Below, piece by piece: positions 1-11,263 of a stretch of 64,000 nt of DNA. Positions within the stretch are counted from its first letter, which is position 1. Every line of letters starts with the position of its first letter. The translations under genes were made by a program, and so were the position numbers. Under the pieces are notes generated by a model, which saw only the letters and a list, made by a program, of their open reading frames with translations, made no database searches and was not told where the DNA came from. The stretch lies in the NCBI GenBank assembly GCA_026214975.1, contig JAOBSW010000552.1, positions 248,001 through 312,000 on the forward strand. The letters are read 5' to 3'. Origin of the DNA: Gentiana macrophylla (lineage: Eukaryota; Streptophyta; Magnoliopsida; Gentianales; Gentianaceae).

Positions 1-2520
1 GTGTTCTCTAAGATTGATCTTAGGTCCGGTTATCATCAGTTGAAGATCAAGGTGTCAGATATACCTAAGACAGCCTTCAGTACGAGATATGGACATTATG
101 AGTTTTTGGTCATGCCGTTTGGACTCACTAATGCTCCATCGAAATTCATGGACTTGATGCAAAGAGTTTTCATGCCTTATCTCGATAAGTTTGTGATAGT
201 TTTCATAGGCGATATCTTGGTGTACTCTAAGGATGAGGAAGAGCATGAAGAACACCTAAGGATAGTTCTACTGGACCTTAAAGAAGAACAAATTGTATGC
301 CAAGTTTTCTAAGTGTGAGTTTTGGTTGGACCAAGTGAGTTTTCTAGGGCATATAATTTTCCGGAGAAGGCATTAAGGTGGATCCAAATGAAGATAGAAG
401 CCGTTTCTAAGTGGCCTAGACCGACATCAGTAACGGAGATAAGAAGTTTCTTGGGTTTAGCGGGGTACTACCGGAAGTTTGTAAAGGATTTCTCTAAGAT
501 AGCTACACCTCTCACGAGGCTTACTCAAAAGAACGTTAAGTATGAGTGGACCATTGAATGTGAGGAAGCTTTTCGGACTTTGAAAGAAAAGTTGACCAAA
601 GAGACTCGTGTTAGCATTACCGGAAGTTTTGATAACTATGATGTATATCTGAGCGCATCGGGTCAAGGTTTGGGTTGTGTTTTGATGCAATCGGAAAGGT
701 GATTGCTTATGCATCTAAGCGATTAAAGGTGCATGAGAAGAATTACTACACACGACTTGGAGTTGGCGGCGAGTGGTATTTGCTCTGAAGCTTTGGAGAC
801 ACTATCTCATGGTGTCAAGGCAAGGATCTTCACGGATCATAAGAGTCTTAAGTTCTTCTTTACTCGGAGAATCGAACATGAGACAAAGAAGATGGTTGGA
901 GTTCGTGAAAGATTACGACTTGGACATTCAATACCACCCGGGTAAAGCGAATGTTGTAGCAGATGCACTTAGCCGGAGAGCGGTTAATGCTATCACTACC
1001 TTGCAAGAAGTCGTAGATCAGTTGGATAGGATGCAGATTCAAGTGATTGATAGGAAGCGGTGAAGCTCGAATTTGGCGCCATTGATGGCAAGGTCGATTT
1101 GCTAGATGAGATTCGGGCTAAGCAGGATAAAGACCCTGTGTTGATTAATTTGAAGCGAGTAGCTCGAGAGAAGCCTACAGTGGGTTATCAGTTGGACAAG
1201 AGTGGTCATCTTTGGTACGGAGACCGTTTGTGTGTGCCCGATGTGGATGGCCTAAGAGAGAAGGTTATGGATGAAGCTCATAAGATTGCTTTTTTGCGGT
1301 ACATCCAGAGCCACTAAGATGTATAGAGATCTCGAGGAGAGATATTGGTGGCCTGGTATGAAGTTAGGGATCGCAGAGTTTGTGGCAAGATGTGATACAT
1401 GCCGGAGAGTGAAAGCAGAAACACGAAGACCAGGAGGTTTGTTGAAACCCTTGGAGGTACCGGAATGGAAATGGGAGAATATCACGATGGATTTCATCAC
1501 CGGTTTGCCAAAGACTAAGTGCGGTCATGACATGATTTGGGTGATTGTGGATAGACTCACAAAATCAGCCCATTTCTTGCCGTGTAAAGTGGACATGCCT
1601 ATAAAGAAGTTCGCTACTATGTATATCGACAATATAGTGAAGCTTCATGGTGTGCCTCTATCTATGGTATCCGACAGGGATAGTAGATTTATCAGTCGCT
1701 TCTGGAAGGGTTTGCAGAAAGCTTTTGGGACGAAGACTAATTCGAGTACAGCGTTTCATCCGCAGACGGATGGGCAGTCAGAGAGAACGATTCAGGCTCT
1801 CAAGGATATGCTTAGAGCTTGTGTTTTGGATGCCGGAGGATCATGGATAGATTACCTCAATTTGGCTGAGTTTGCTTACAACAATAGTTACCATGCAAGA
1901 TTGGGAATGCCACCTTTTGAGGCCTTGTACGGTAGGAAGTGTAGAACTCCACTTTACTGGGATGAAGTGGGAGAGAAACATATCACAGGGCCGGAGATGG
2001 TTCAGCAAGCCAAGGAGAAAATTGAGTTGATAAGGAAAAATCAAAGTCGCTCAAGATCGTCGTAAGAGTTGGGCCGATGTTAGAAGAAGACCGCCAGAGT
2101 TTGAGGTCGGGGATAGAGTTTACCTTCGAGCGTCTCCGATGAAGGGTATCAAGAGGTTTGGACAGAAAGGAAAGCTAAGTCCAAGGTATGTAGGACCTTT
2201 GATGTCATCGAAAGAGTTGGGAAGTTGGCTTATAGACTTCGGTTACAGTCGAGTCGATGTCTAAAGTCCACAATGTTTTCCATGTATCGATGCTTGGAAG
2301 TGTCTATCTAAAGTGGACGTGGAATCCGAGATTGACCGGAAGTGTTGCAAGATAATCTCTCCTACGTGGAGAAGCCGATAAGGATTACGGATAGAAAGAG
2401 AAGATGATAAAGAGACGAGTGATCCCGTTAGTATTAGTGTAATGGAGCAATCATGCACCGATGGAAGCCACTTGGGAAGTGGAAGCGGACATGTTCGACG
2501 AGTTTCGAGTTCCCTCATCT
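1..2520 (+). pseudogene. Ty3/gypsy chromovirus pol remnant (RT, RNase H, integrase, chromodomain)
   Basis: This is the 3' part of a retrotransposon polyprotein; the 5' part lies outside the window. Domains read in order on the plus strand. Reverse transcriptase covers about 1-312, and its catalytic motif reads FIGD where FIDD or YIDD is expected. RT connection and RNase H start at about 330-700, with an expected Asp replaced in 'YLSASG'. The RNase H end and connection (HPGKANVVADALSRR) lie at 890-1060. The integrase zinc finger and DDE core are at 1290-2064, with D in ITMDF, D in VSDRDSRF and E in GQSERT. A frameshifted chromodomain-like tail is at about 2360-2515. Stops or frameshifts near 310, 700, 940, 1060, 1310 and 2060 make it non-functional. 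The order RT-RH-INT-chromodomain is known from chromoviruses (Tekay/Del-like is my inference). It is followed directly by a polypurine tract and the 3' LTR. Confidence 0.93.
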
Positions 2521-2567
2521 ACCAGTGCGATCTAGTTTCGAGGACTAAACTCCTCTTAAGGGAGGAA

Positions 2568-4515
2568 TGTAATATCCGATTTTGAAAAAGGGCAATCCGG
2601 TCTTTTAGCAAAAATCAGAATATTATGTTATTTTTAATTAAAGGATTTTCGAAAAAAAGAAAAGAAAAAGGATAAACAAGGATTTTCTTTTTAAGGAAAA
2701 TAATTAAATAATTAGGTAATTGGGATTATAAAAAGAAAACTAATCCTAATTTTAACCTAGTTGTTTTTGACAAAAAAAAAAGAGAGAGGGACGCATGGAG
2801 GAAAAAGATAGGCGCATGAGAGAAAAAAAAGAGGGAGAAGAAGCTTTCAATCTCGAGGCTAATCCGTTGTTCTTTTCATCAGACTCATCAAGAGAGAAAG
2901 GATCACCGCGAGACGAGGATCGTTTTGATACCAACAATCCCTAGATCCGTTGACGTTGGAGGTTAAAGGTTTAACCTTTTTTTCAAAGCTTTGGTAGTTT
3001 GGATCGTTGTACCACGCAAATTAAGGTAACGTGGTTTTCTTATCGTATGATTAAGGTTTCGTAAAGTGGTAGAGCAATTTGTATGATTGTTTTTCATGGT
3101 TTTAATTCGTTTAAGTCGAGTTTGGGTTGAATTTGAGTAGAAAACGCAGAGTGCAGAAAACTGTCCTCTGTGGTGCGAGAAGAACAGGAGGGAGGCTCGG
3201 TCGACCGAGCCTATCCATTCGGTCGACCGAGTGTTGGTTCATCCGTACGGATGAGTTGTGTATCCGTACAGCTATTTCTCAGTATCGGACAGAAAGTTTA
3301 TCCGTCCGGACAGGGACTGTTTCAGTACTGTTTTCCTTTGTTATGTGTTTAAAGCTCCATAATAGCGTATTTACTGCATAACCTTACGTGACAAAGCCCT
3401 GAATTAGCTTTTGATGCGTTTAGTTCCGGCACCACATGGATTCCCTAAAAATATGAAGTGTGGGACCGTCGAAAGCTTTGGATTTGCCTTGTGCTTCGAT
3501 AAACTAGAGTTTATCGATGTCTGTGTAATTGCTAGGGCTTGTCCGTGTCAAAGTGGTCTAAATGCGAGAGTAGGAGATGTGAGGAGCTTACTTGAAAACA
3601 CTTAGGTGGCTAGTTAAACATCTAATCAAACGTATGTGCTAGATTAATAATCTTAAACATCATGCAATGCTTGGTAAGGCATAGTACAATATCGCGATGT
3701 GTTCTCTGACCAGACAAAGTAGATCGTACTCCACGCCGGTCAATCGATTGGCTAGATAAAGCGTCTGGTACATTCTCGCCGGTTATCACACTATCGGGAC
3801 TCGAGATATTCCGGGGCTACTAGAGCGTGTCTCTAAGTAGGTTGCACCGATTGTCCTAGTACATCCTATTACTAGGCGTAGTGCCCCTTGTTATTCATGA
3901 TGTAACAAACTTGAGCTAAGTTAGATACCTTTTGGAACCTCATGTTATTATGCTATGAACATAATATGATAGTTAGCTAGGGTTAATAACGGAAATGAAT
4001 TAATAAAAGATGGCGTTGCTTTTATTTCTTTATGAGATCATAGTTATAACGATCTTCTACGCAAGCATCGAGTACTTTTGTACTTACCCGTTACGTTGTG
4101 TTTGTCTTCCCCTTTCCCCAAAGAAGATGAACAGTTGCTACGGTTGTGAGTTCTTTGATGATGAAGTTTGAGAGAAGCTTTTGAAGACTTAGTTCTTTTA
4201 GTTGTTTCTTTCTTAAAACAGTTGTTTCACGTTTGAACAATGTTGTCCTTCCTTTTGGTTTAGCTTCTTTTGAGATCCTTGGGATTTGGATGTTGGATGA
4301 TTAGTTCTCTTTATTGGATTTAGTTTTTCACAGCATTGATTACCGTGTGTTCGATCTTTTGGTTTCCCCGAGTTGTTGAGTTGTTTTATCTTCCGCGTCG
4401 TTTTAGTTATGGTGTATGACGTAAGGCTTACATATATTATTGAATTTATTTGATAATATTTGTGCCGAGCGCTCTTTCCGGATAAGGACTCGGTGTCCGG
4501 GAAAGGGGCGTTACA
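2568..4515 (+). mobile_element. 3' LTR of the chromovirus (LTR0)
   Basis: The LTR starts TGTAATATCC right after a purine tract (aagggaggaa, 2558-2567) and ends GGGGCGTTACA, so it has TG...CA termini. It is 1948 bp long. It shares several blocks with the LTRs at 19723 and 37578, including 'TTCCGGCACC' (near 3425), 'ACACTTAGGTGGCTAGTTAA' (near 3600) and the terminal 'GGGGCGTTACA'. The TSD cannot be checked because the 5' LTR is off the window. Palindromic words lie at 3194-3311 and are listed separately. Confidence 0.9.
3194..3311. repeat. Palindromic word cluster in LTR0
   Basis: The cluster contains GGCTCGGTCGACCGAGCC (3194-3211, perfect palindrome), TCGGTCGACCGA (3219-3230), CATCCGTACGGATG (3240-3253), an imperfect ATCCGTACAG near 3262 and ATCCGTCCGGAC near 3300. 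It sits between the 'GTGCAGAAAA' block and the 'TTCCGGCACC' block. That is the same relative place as the different word array in the related LTR at 38776-39038. Confidence 0.8.
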
Positions 4516-4617
4516 TATATACTTAGTGAGATACATACGTACTAAAGATGAAAGCTGAGTAGGTAGAGAGTATAATGAATTATTATTGAATGGAATATTT
4601 CCTCTTCTGAATATGTA

Positions 4618-6509
4618 GGGGTGATCATGGGTCTGTTTGGGTTGGTTCGGTTCGGTTTGGAAAGCGCGCGGTCGGTTTGGGGGCTCTACTTTGTAACCCA
4701 AACCAAACCAAACTAAAGTCATCCCCAATGGTTTGGTTCGAACCGGTTTCGGGTTGGATTCGGTTTGGGTTCGATTTTAGCATGCTTGGTTTTTTTTAAA
4801 AGAGATACTTTTATGACAAACAAGCAATTTCATCTTAATTTTTAAATCTAAAGTGTATGTTGTTGTAAAAAAATACATACTTGGTGCAAAGGTTGTTGCT
4901 CTTTCATGTATTTAGTTGCAAAGATATTAATAATATATGATACATGATTATTCTACAAAACATAATGGATCGGACATGAAAACAAAAAGATCAGAAGATG
5001 TGACATGCAGCAACGTTATCCATGGAAAAAATGAGTACAAAAGTGTAATGGTTCAAGACAATATTTGATTATCTAAAATTTTGAAGACTAATTTGCAAGA
5101 CAAAACATTCACCCAGAGACACTTGAACAAAGTTATACTTTGTCAACGGTGGATTAACATAATCAGCTACAACTAAGCATGAGAAAAATAATACACAATA
5201 ACTAAAAGAAGAAACCCATCTTTTTATGTTATATGCTCACCATTTGTTTTACCCAAAGACTCGATAGATTAAGCGAAGAAGAAAACATTGAGGATTAAGA
5301 ATCTATTGATGTAAGACTACAATAAAATTACTAAGAGGAAAAAAGCACATTAACTGATGATGATAGCATATTAGAAGGGTCACTAACATGGTGTATGAGG
5401 CAAATGCTTATAATGGAAGCTGAAATGGAGCAGAGAAATGAGAGGCGTCGATATGTTTGATTAATGATGAATGGAATGAGTTAGGTTCAGGGTTATCTTA
5501 TATGCTTATATATCAATAACAAAAATACGTCTTTTTGTATTAATGATTTCGGTTTGGGTTCGGGTTGGGTTGGGGTAAAATAAAAATAACCAAATCCAAA
5601 CCAGTATTATTCGGTTTGATTTCAAACCAAACCGATTCATTCGGTTTGTGACTGATTTGGTTTTTTTGGTTTGATTCGGACTGGTTTTCGGTTCGGATTG
5701 GTTTTTCGGTATTTTTGCTCACCCACTACATGGTATATTGTTATAATTGACTCATTATCTACAGTAGTAGTACTATGCATGATTAAATAGATCATTACCC
5801 AAAACAAATAAATTAATATTAATGTTGTCAGTTATTAAAGAAATAACCTTGCAGTATTGAATTTACTTCATGCTTCACACACGCTGCGAAAAAAACCGAA
5901 AAACCAAACCAAACCATTAACCAGTCCAAACCAAACCGAAATAACCAAACCAATCACAAATCAATCGAATTGGTTTGGTTTGAAACCAAACCAAATTATA
6001 ATGGTTTGGGTTTGGTTATTTTTATTTTTAACCAACCCAACCCGAAACCAACCCGAATTAATTATTCTACAAATAACATAGTTTCACAATGCTGTATATA
6101 CAAGCTAACGATACAATCATAAACCTAAAATCACCCTTCGATTTCCATTACTCATATAATTCGACACTCAAATACTGCCTTCATCAATCCATCATGCTCT
6201 CTCTACGTATAGACACATCTTCTTCCAATCGCCTCCATGCTTGGTCCAGGTTAAGGCAAACCTTTCGTGATTCATGTTCCACTTTACATTAAATCGATTA
6301 TGTAAATCGGAGAAAACCGTTGTGTCGTAAAAATGTCTTCTTAAACAAATCGAAATGCTAAAACCAAAACCAAACCAAAACCAAATTAAACCAAACCATT
6401 GGGTTCAGAATCATTTTGGTTTGGTTTGGGGTACAAGTTATAAGCCCCAAACCGACCCCGCGCTTTTCAAACCAACCCGAACCAACCCAAACCAGCCCAT
6501 GATCAGCCC
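4618..6509. mobile_element. Nested inverted-repeat (MITE/foldback) element rich in GGTTTGGTTCGG
   Basis: The left end (GGGGTGATCATGGGTCTG, from 4618) and the reverse complement of the right end (GGGCTGATCATGGGCTGG, ending 6509) match over about 170 bp with small differences. They form long terminal inverted repeats rich in AACCAAACC. No matching TSD is visible. Between the arms lies a second, inner inverted repeat and no coding region. Translations of these repeats give Asn/Pro/Thr-rich ORFs that are artefacts. Class assignment (hAT-like) is only suggested by the GGTTCGG-type termini. Confidence 0.75.
5546..6058. repeat. Inner inverted repeat nested in the 4618-6509 element
   Basis: Arm 1 (about 5546-5724) and arm 2 (about 5886-6058) are reverse complements of each other with mismatches. 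Both carry the block 'ATAAAAATAACCAAA' and runs of GGTTTGGTTT. A hAT-like end (GGGTGAGCAAAAATACCG on the minus strand, near 5708-5725) faces the inner spacer. This suggests a second element inserted in, or an internal duplication of, the outer one. Confidence 0.65.
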
Positions 6510-7262
6510 GTCACACAGTATGAGAAAAAGTAAAAATAAAAATAAAAATAAAAAAAGTTACACCGCCTTGATTGATGCAGGGTTGAATTAAAAGATAAAA
6601 ATTTGCTCAATAATTTTTCTGAACAAGGGAATGGGTACACTGCAATCCCTTTACTTACTGGATGAAGATAAATGAGGAAGGTCCACATTTCCCAAGCAAA
6701 TTAAATATTTAAAATTAAAAGTCTGTAATGTAATTCAAAAAAAATTATAACAGTAGTAGTTGGAGATTTTGGCATTTGATGAAATTCACACTGTACTATA
6801 CTTCTACGTCCATAATACAACGGTATAACTCAGTGATAAAAAATAACATAATGTAATAATGACAATCTCGTCAAAATATGTTGAGGTGTGTTTCAATTAC
6901 ATAAATGATCGATTTCTCTTAACAATAAGAGATATAGATATTGCATTTGAGATATAACTCTCTCGATTTACAACATGGACGATATATACTCTTTTAAGGT
7001 CGAGACTTGGATTGTATGTAAATCAACATCGGTTGGAAATCTTAGATTAGTGTTTTATTAACAATAAAAAAGCGAAATAATTATTAAGAAGTATTGTTAT
7101 TGAAACCATATCGAATATGTTTTCGGGGTATAACAATAAAATTCGACATATTTAGATTTAAATTTAAGCTCAAAGTTATGTTATGGGAAGGTCTGCAAAA
7201 TTCATCATCTTGCGAATTCGAGTTTTCCGGAAGTGCATGTGGTGTCCCGTTAGATTCATCGT
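6510..7262. other. Spacer without recognisable genes
   Basis: This is AT-rich DNA with a short (AAAAAT)n-like stretch at 6525-6555. No ORF here resembles a known protein and no repeat boundary is evident. Confidence 0.5.
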
Positions 7263-7270
7263 GGTGTCAA

Positions 7271-7816
7271 TAGGGATGGCAATGGGTCGGGTAGGGGACG
7301 GGTTTAGCTCCACCCGACCCATACCCACTCCTAATTTTTTTTACCCATACCCGACCCATACCCGAACGGGTATAAATAAAATCCCCATACCCACCCCAAC
7401 GGGTAACGGGTAGAATACGGATACATGAACATGTATAAATAATTTTTAAGTACAAAATGAATTTGATTTTAAGTACAAGTTAAGACATTTTGCAAATGAA
7501 TGTCCTATTAGGAACTAATGTTTTTAGTTTTTATCAGTTCTTTTCTACTAATGATAACATTAGGTTTAGTTCTTTTCTAATTTCTACTAACCTCAAAGAA
7601 AAAGCAAGGGTAGGGTAGAAGTGCGGGTCGGGGAATGGGTCGGGGACGGGTAGGGTAGGGTTTTATGCTATACCCGATACCCGACCCGATACCCGAACGG
7701 GTATAGAAATTTTACCCATACCCGACCCATTACCCGAATGGGTAGTTGAAAATCATACCCGAACGGGTAGGGTAACGGGTAGGGCAGGGTCGGGTTGGGC
7801 GAGATTGCCATCCCTA
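7271..7816. mobile_element. hAT-type MITE with 8-bp TSD
   Basis: The ends are TAGGGATGGCAAT... and the inverse ...ATTGCCATCCCTA, the plant hAT-like TIR. They are flanked on both sides by the identical 8-bp TSD GGTGTCAA (7263-7270 and 7817-7824). The 546-bp element is filled with ACCCGACCCATACCCG-type repeats in inverted orientation and codes for nothing. The intact TSD makes the boundaries exact. Confidence 0.92.
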
Positions 7817-8004
7817 GGTGTCAATAACGGTGCGCGCCCTTATTAAGAATTGATAACAATAAATAATTAATCAATATGAAAGTTGTCTATGTAGTCCGTA
7901 ACACCTTTAATCATAACGAGACTCATATCGATCAATCAATCGATCATTATTAATGATCGATGGTGTGAAATCGTGAAATTTATTTATGTATCATATGGAG
8001 TCGG

Positions 8005-8375
8005 TGTTTTGCGGAAACACCCAAAACGAAAAGTAAAGCACAGTGGAATATAAATGGAAGAACAAGAACACAGATTTAACGTGGTTCGGAAATTCACCTA
8101 CATCCACCGGAAACTGCAATTTTCAGATTAGAGAAAATTTACACACACAAATTTATCTCTCAGGATCGTCACTTTGTACTGAAGCTAATACTTAGCTGAA
8201 AATTGGATACTTCTACAATTGAGAAAGGGATAGTTTATATAGGAAAATATGGTGTCAAATTTTCTTCCGTAAGCCATCTTTCCAGCAGCCATGGGAGACT
8301 TTTTTTTTTCTTTTTTCTTTTTTAGCAGCCATCATTTGTATAGTTAGCCACCATATGAATAGGTAACAACACATG
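8005..8375 (-). mobile_element. Ty1/copia LTR, minus strand, split by LTR-A
   Basis: Read on the minus strand it ends ...GCGGAAACACC-like sequence at 8005 (plus strand TGTTTTGCGG). It contains 'AACGTGGTTCGG', a string I associate with plant LTRs. Its other 25 bp (TGTTGGAATTGTGGCTC...) lie inverted at 10022-10046. The two parts are joined through the TSD ACATG of the inserted LTR-A. Total length would be about 400 bp, ordinary for a copia LTR. The left boundary is approximate. Confidence 0.6.
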
Positions 8376-9806
8376 TGTTAAGGGTGATTTTATACGATTT
8401 ATTCCGTTATATTTTATAATGATTTCCTCCATATTCGTATTATTTGCATAGAAATTAAGGGTTTAATCGAATTATTGAGCAGATGAGTTTTAAAAGTATT
8501 TAAGTGTAAACTTGAGCTAATTTCGTGATTTTATTGGTAATTATCTATGGTTTTACACTTTGCGTGTTCTTATGGTTTTGAAGGTACATTTACATGTCAT
8601 GGAGAGGGATTGAAGGAGCTGAAAAGATACATAATTGGAGATTTGATGGAAGGAGGAAGATGCAAGTTGAAGATTGGAATGAAGATTTAGACAGTTGAAC
8701 GAGCGTTTGATGTTCCGTCCAGTGGACTGGCGTCCAGAAGCATGAACTGGCGTCCAAGAGGAGCTTTTGGATTCATGATGTTCTGATTTTCTGTGGACGG
8801 GCGTCCAATTTTGCATGGGACGGGCGTCTGATGAAGACTCGGCCCGACTCGAAGAATTTACACAGTCTGGACGGGCGTCCAGAGGTATCAGACGGGCGTC
8901 CACGGCCGACTTAAGTATAACCAACTTAGTTCTCTATAAAAGCAGCCACATTCTCAACCCTAATATCATCTTATCATCAGATTTTTATACACCAATAACA
9001 CACAGCAGCCGCACTTCTGAGGCTTTCAAGGCCGATCACCCGAGCCTTGTGCTCGGGTGATCCGGGTTAGATTAGGATGCTTTTATTTTCGTTTGTTGAT
9101 TCATGGAGATCATCCATTGTACCAAACTATGTGAGTTTATCTTCTAATTTATTCAATCCTTTGTTTATTCTTATGATCTTTGATTTGTTTTGTATCTTCC
9201 TATGATTTATGATGCTATTGTGTGACTAGATCGAGAGATTGGTTGCTAATTGTTGTCTAACGTTGATGAGAATCGTTGTTAGGCTAGATCACCATAGAAA
9301 GATAGGATCCTTAATCGTTAATTCGTGACAAATTAATTGGTTAATTATCTAGGTTGCTAGATTCTAAAATACGAGAGTTAACTTGAATCTACACCTTCGT
9401 TTTGTATGAAATTGGTCTCAACATTCGAGAGAGGAGAGATTGATAATTGAATTCACTAAGAGATTAGGAATTCATAGCTTGAGAAACGGATTCACTAAGG
9501 AATTAGGAGTTCAGTATCTCGTGTAAAGTGAAACCACAATATTGAATTAAAATCATGAGATGAACTTGGATTGAAATCACTTGGTTTGTATATTGTTTGA
9601 TTCCATGTATCTTTGTTTTATTGTTTTTCTCGTTTATAGTTTAGTTATGTTACGCAGCGATCGCGTTCGGCTTTGGACTGACAATCCTCTGTCCAGTTTA
9701 TCTTTTCGTTTTAGGTTTTAATAATAATGGCATGAATCTTAGGAAAATTAATGAACTAGATACCCCGATTCCCTGAGATCAACTCCGGTATTAATCGCTA
9801 TACTAC
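8376..9806 (+). mobile_element. Athila/Tat-like long LTR (LTR-A), 3' end displaced
   Basis: It starts TGTTAAGGGTGA after the 5-bp sequence ACATG (8371-8375). It is homologous over its whole length to the solo LTRs at 20974-22520 (minus) and 39414-40888. All three share the start, a CG-rich word array, the block ACTCGGCCCGACTCGAAG, a TATA box and the 'GAGAATCGTTGTTAG' block. At about 9806 the homology stops at 'CTATACTAC'. The missing end (TGTCTCGGATTTTATC as inverted) lies at 10052-10110 in the opposite orientation. Confidence 0.8.
8723..8941 (+). promoter_or_regulatory. CG-word array plus TATA box of LTR-A
   Basis: Copies of TGGACGGGCGTCCA and variants lie at 8723-8736, 8794-8807, 8818-8829, 8868-8881 and 8890-8902. 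Arms GGACG/CGTCC flank a 2-bp GG. A TATA-like CTATAAAAG follows at about 8934, some 30 bp after the last word. The placement suggests an upstream promoter element of the LTR; function is inferred. Confidence 0.6.
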
Positions 9807-9965
9807 AGAAGAAGGGGACATTCTACTGTAGAAGAAGGGGACATTCTACTACAGAAGACCAGGACTGCAGACAATCCGGCAGACATGTTGACAAAGGTGG
9901 TTACGAAGATCAAGTTCCAGCATTGCTTGGACTTGGTCAATATTTCCCGAGTGACAGGCGCCTAA
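9807..9965 (+). pseudogene. Ty1/copia RNase H C-terminus fragment
   Basis: The frame ending at 9963-9965 (TAA) encodes EGDILL, then TADNPADMLTK and KFQHCLDLVNIS. This is the standard C-terminal signature of copia polyproteins (NPADMLTK). A 21-bp block (agaaggggacattctact) is duplicated at the 5' edge. It is followed by GGTGGAGATTG, a copia-type polypurine tract, and the LTR start TGTTGGAATTG at 10022. The rest of the element is absent. Confidence 0.85.
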
Positions 9966-10119
9966 AGGTGCAAATGGAAGCAGCATTTTTCCAGTGGGGG
10001 AAAGTTTGCCAAGGTGGAGATTGTTGGAATTGTGGCTCATTTCAAGCATGTTGTCTCGGATTTTATCTAATGAAAATAAACAAGTAATAAATTTATAAAT
10101 CCGGTGTTTTTTATATAGA

Positions 10120-10728
10120 ATTAGAATTATTCGTTTAATTGTTGGCGCGCGATGATTAAGCGGTTATTTTGATCTAGTACCTTAGGCGGTTGCCATAAAA
10201 GATTGAGTTTTAGTGGTAAACAACACATTACCTGCCGGTTCGTAGCCTGTAGGATTCCCTGTTGTGGAAATAGATGACCTAGGTTAAAATTAGTCTGGTT
10301 GGATTAATACCTTGAATTGGGTCTCTCAAGCCTTAATGCTTCCGGGATTCCAAACACCTATGACCGTGTCTAGGGGTGTCTTCCGGTTAGAGAATAATTA
10401 ACGACCGTGTCTTGATTATCGAATTTAGGAGAGATTGGTCACATGGCGGTTGTCGGTGACTATAACCAATTTATTAATAATTTAACGAGTCATCATTGAA
10501 TCGATGATCAATCGTAGGAATTGAGGGGGAAATGATTAATTGACTGGAACTTTTCTTCGTTTATTTTTCATTTCTTTTTAGGAAATTAGATAAAAACCCA
10601 AATATCTTTTGTTTTACAAAATTTATAAGAAATAAGTCCACCGTTCCCTGTGGGTTCGACCCCTACTTCTGCTATACTAGCTATAGAGGTTGTAGGTGAT
10701 TTATCTTTGGTGGTTTGACGACCCACCA
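10120..10728 (+). mobile_element. Athila-like LTR 3' part, plus strand
   Basis: This is the reverse complement of 14747-15370 with few differences. It ends ...GACGACCCACCA followed by AATTTTGG, the beginning of the PBS junction seen at 14740. It forms a widely spaced inverted repeat with the intact LTR at 14747-16578. Confidence 0.85.
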
Positions 10729-10735
10729 AATTTTG

Positions 10736-11250
10736 GCCCACTTGAAAGTGATCCGCCCTCTGTTCCTTTCGTAATCCCTTCTCACCACCCTTTTTTTATT
10801 CAAAACCTACCTAATACCTCCTATCCCAACTCTCTCAATTCACGTAATATGCCAAAAATGGGCCCAGCCCAATTATTTTTCCTAAGTTATTCGGGTGACT
10901 TTTATGGGAATAATAATAAATAAATAATAAAACTTAATAATAAAAAAGGGTCCTTCTAATAAAAAACTTAATGTGACTAAAGATCGAAAATGCACGATTG
11001 GCTTTAATAGCTCTGTCTTCTCGGGATCCCGATATAGGCGAAAACTGAAATTCTCGGATCTTGAAACGCCGCTTTTCTCCAATCTTCCACAAAGCATCCA
11101 AAACTGCTCTTTAAGTCCTGAAATCTTCCATCGCCGCTCACGAGCTCTTCAAACCTGAAAATCATCTAAAACATACCCGGAACGGAGCATTTCCCGACAA
11201 AATAGATATACAACATGCACAGAAAATTCCCATAAAATACGGTCTCATCA
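10736..11250 (-). repeat. Partial 3' LTR of the Athila-like element
   Basis: It is nearly identical to the corresponding part of the right LTR (about 15583-16578, less the MITE). It ends with GGTCTCATCA, the reverse complement of the LTR start TGATGAGACC, immediately before the polypurine tract. Its distal half has been replaced by the inverted block to the left. Confidence 0.85.
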
Positions 11251-11263
11251 CTCCCCCACACTT

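Larger units (their letters stand above)
9807..10735 (+). other. Inverted junction block (copia 3' end, LTR-A end, Athila-like LTR end)
   Basis: Three pieces stand in the orientation opposite to their parents. These are a copia pol end with LTR start (9807-10046), the sequence CATGT (10047-10051, the reverse complement of the LTR-A TSD ACATG) followed by the LTR-A terminus (10052-10110), and the terminal 600 bp of the Athila-like LTR (10120-10728). The last piece runs into 6 bp of PBS-side sequence (TTTTGG). The joint at 10736 leads into minus-strand LTR sequence. At least one inversion is needed to explain this. Confidence 0.7.

Noticed and set aside
4213..4728. 171-residue minus-strand ORF
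   Set aside because: It crosses the end of LTR0 and the AACCAAACC repeat arm. Composition and position show a chance reading frame.
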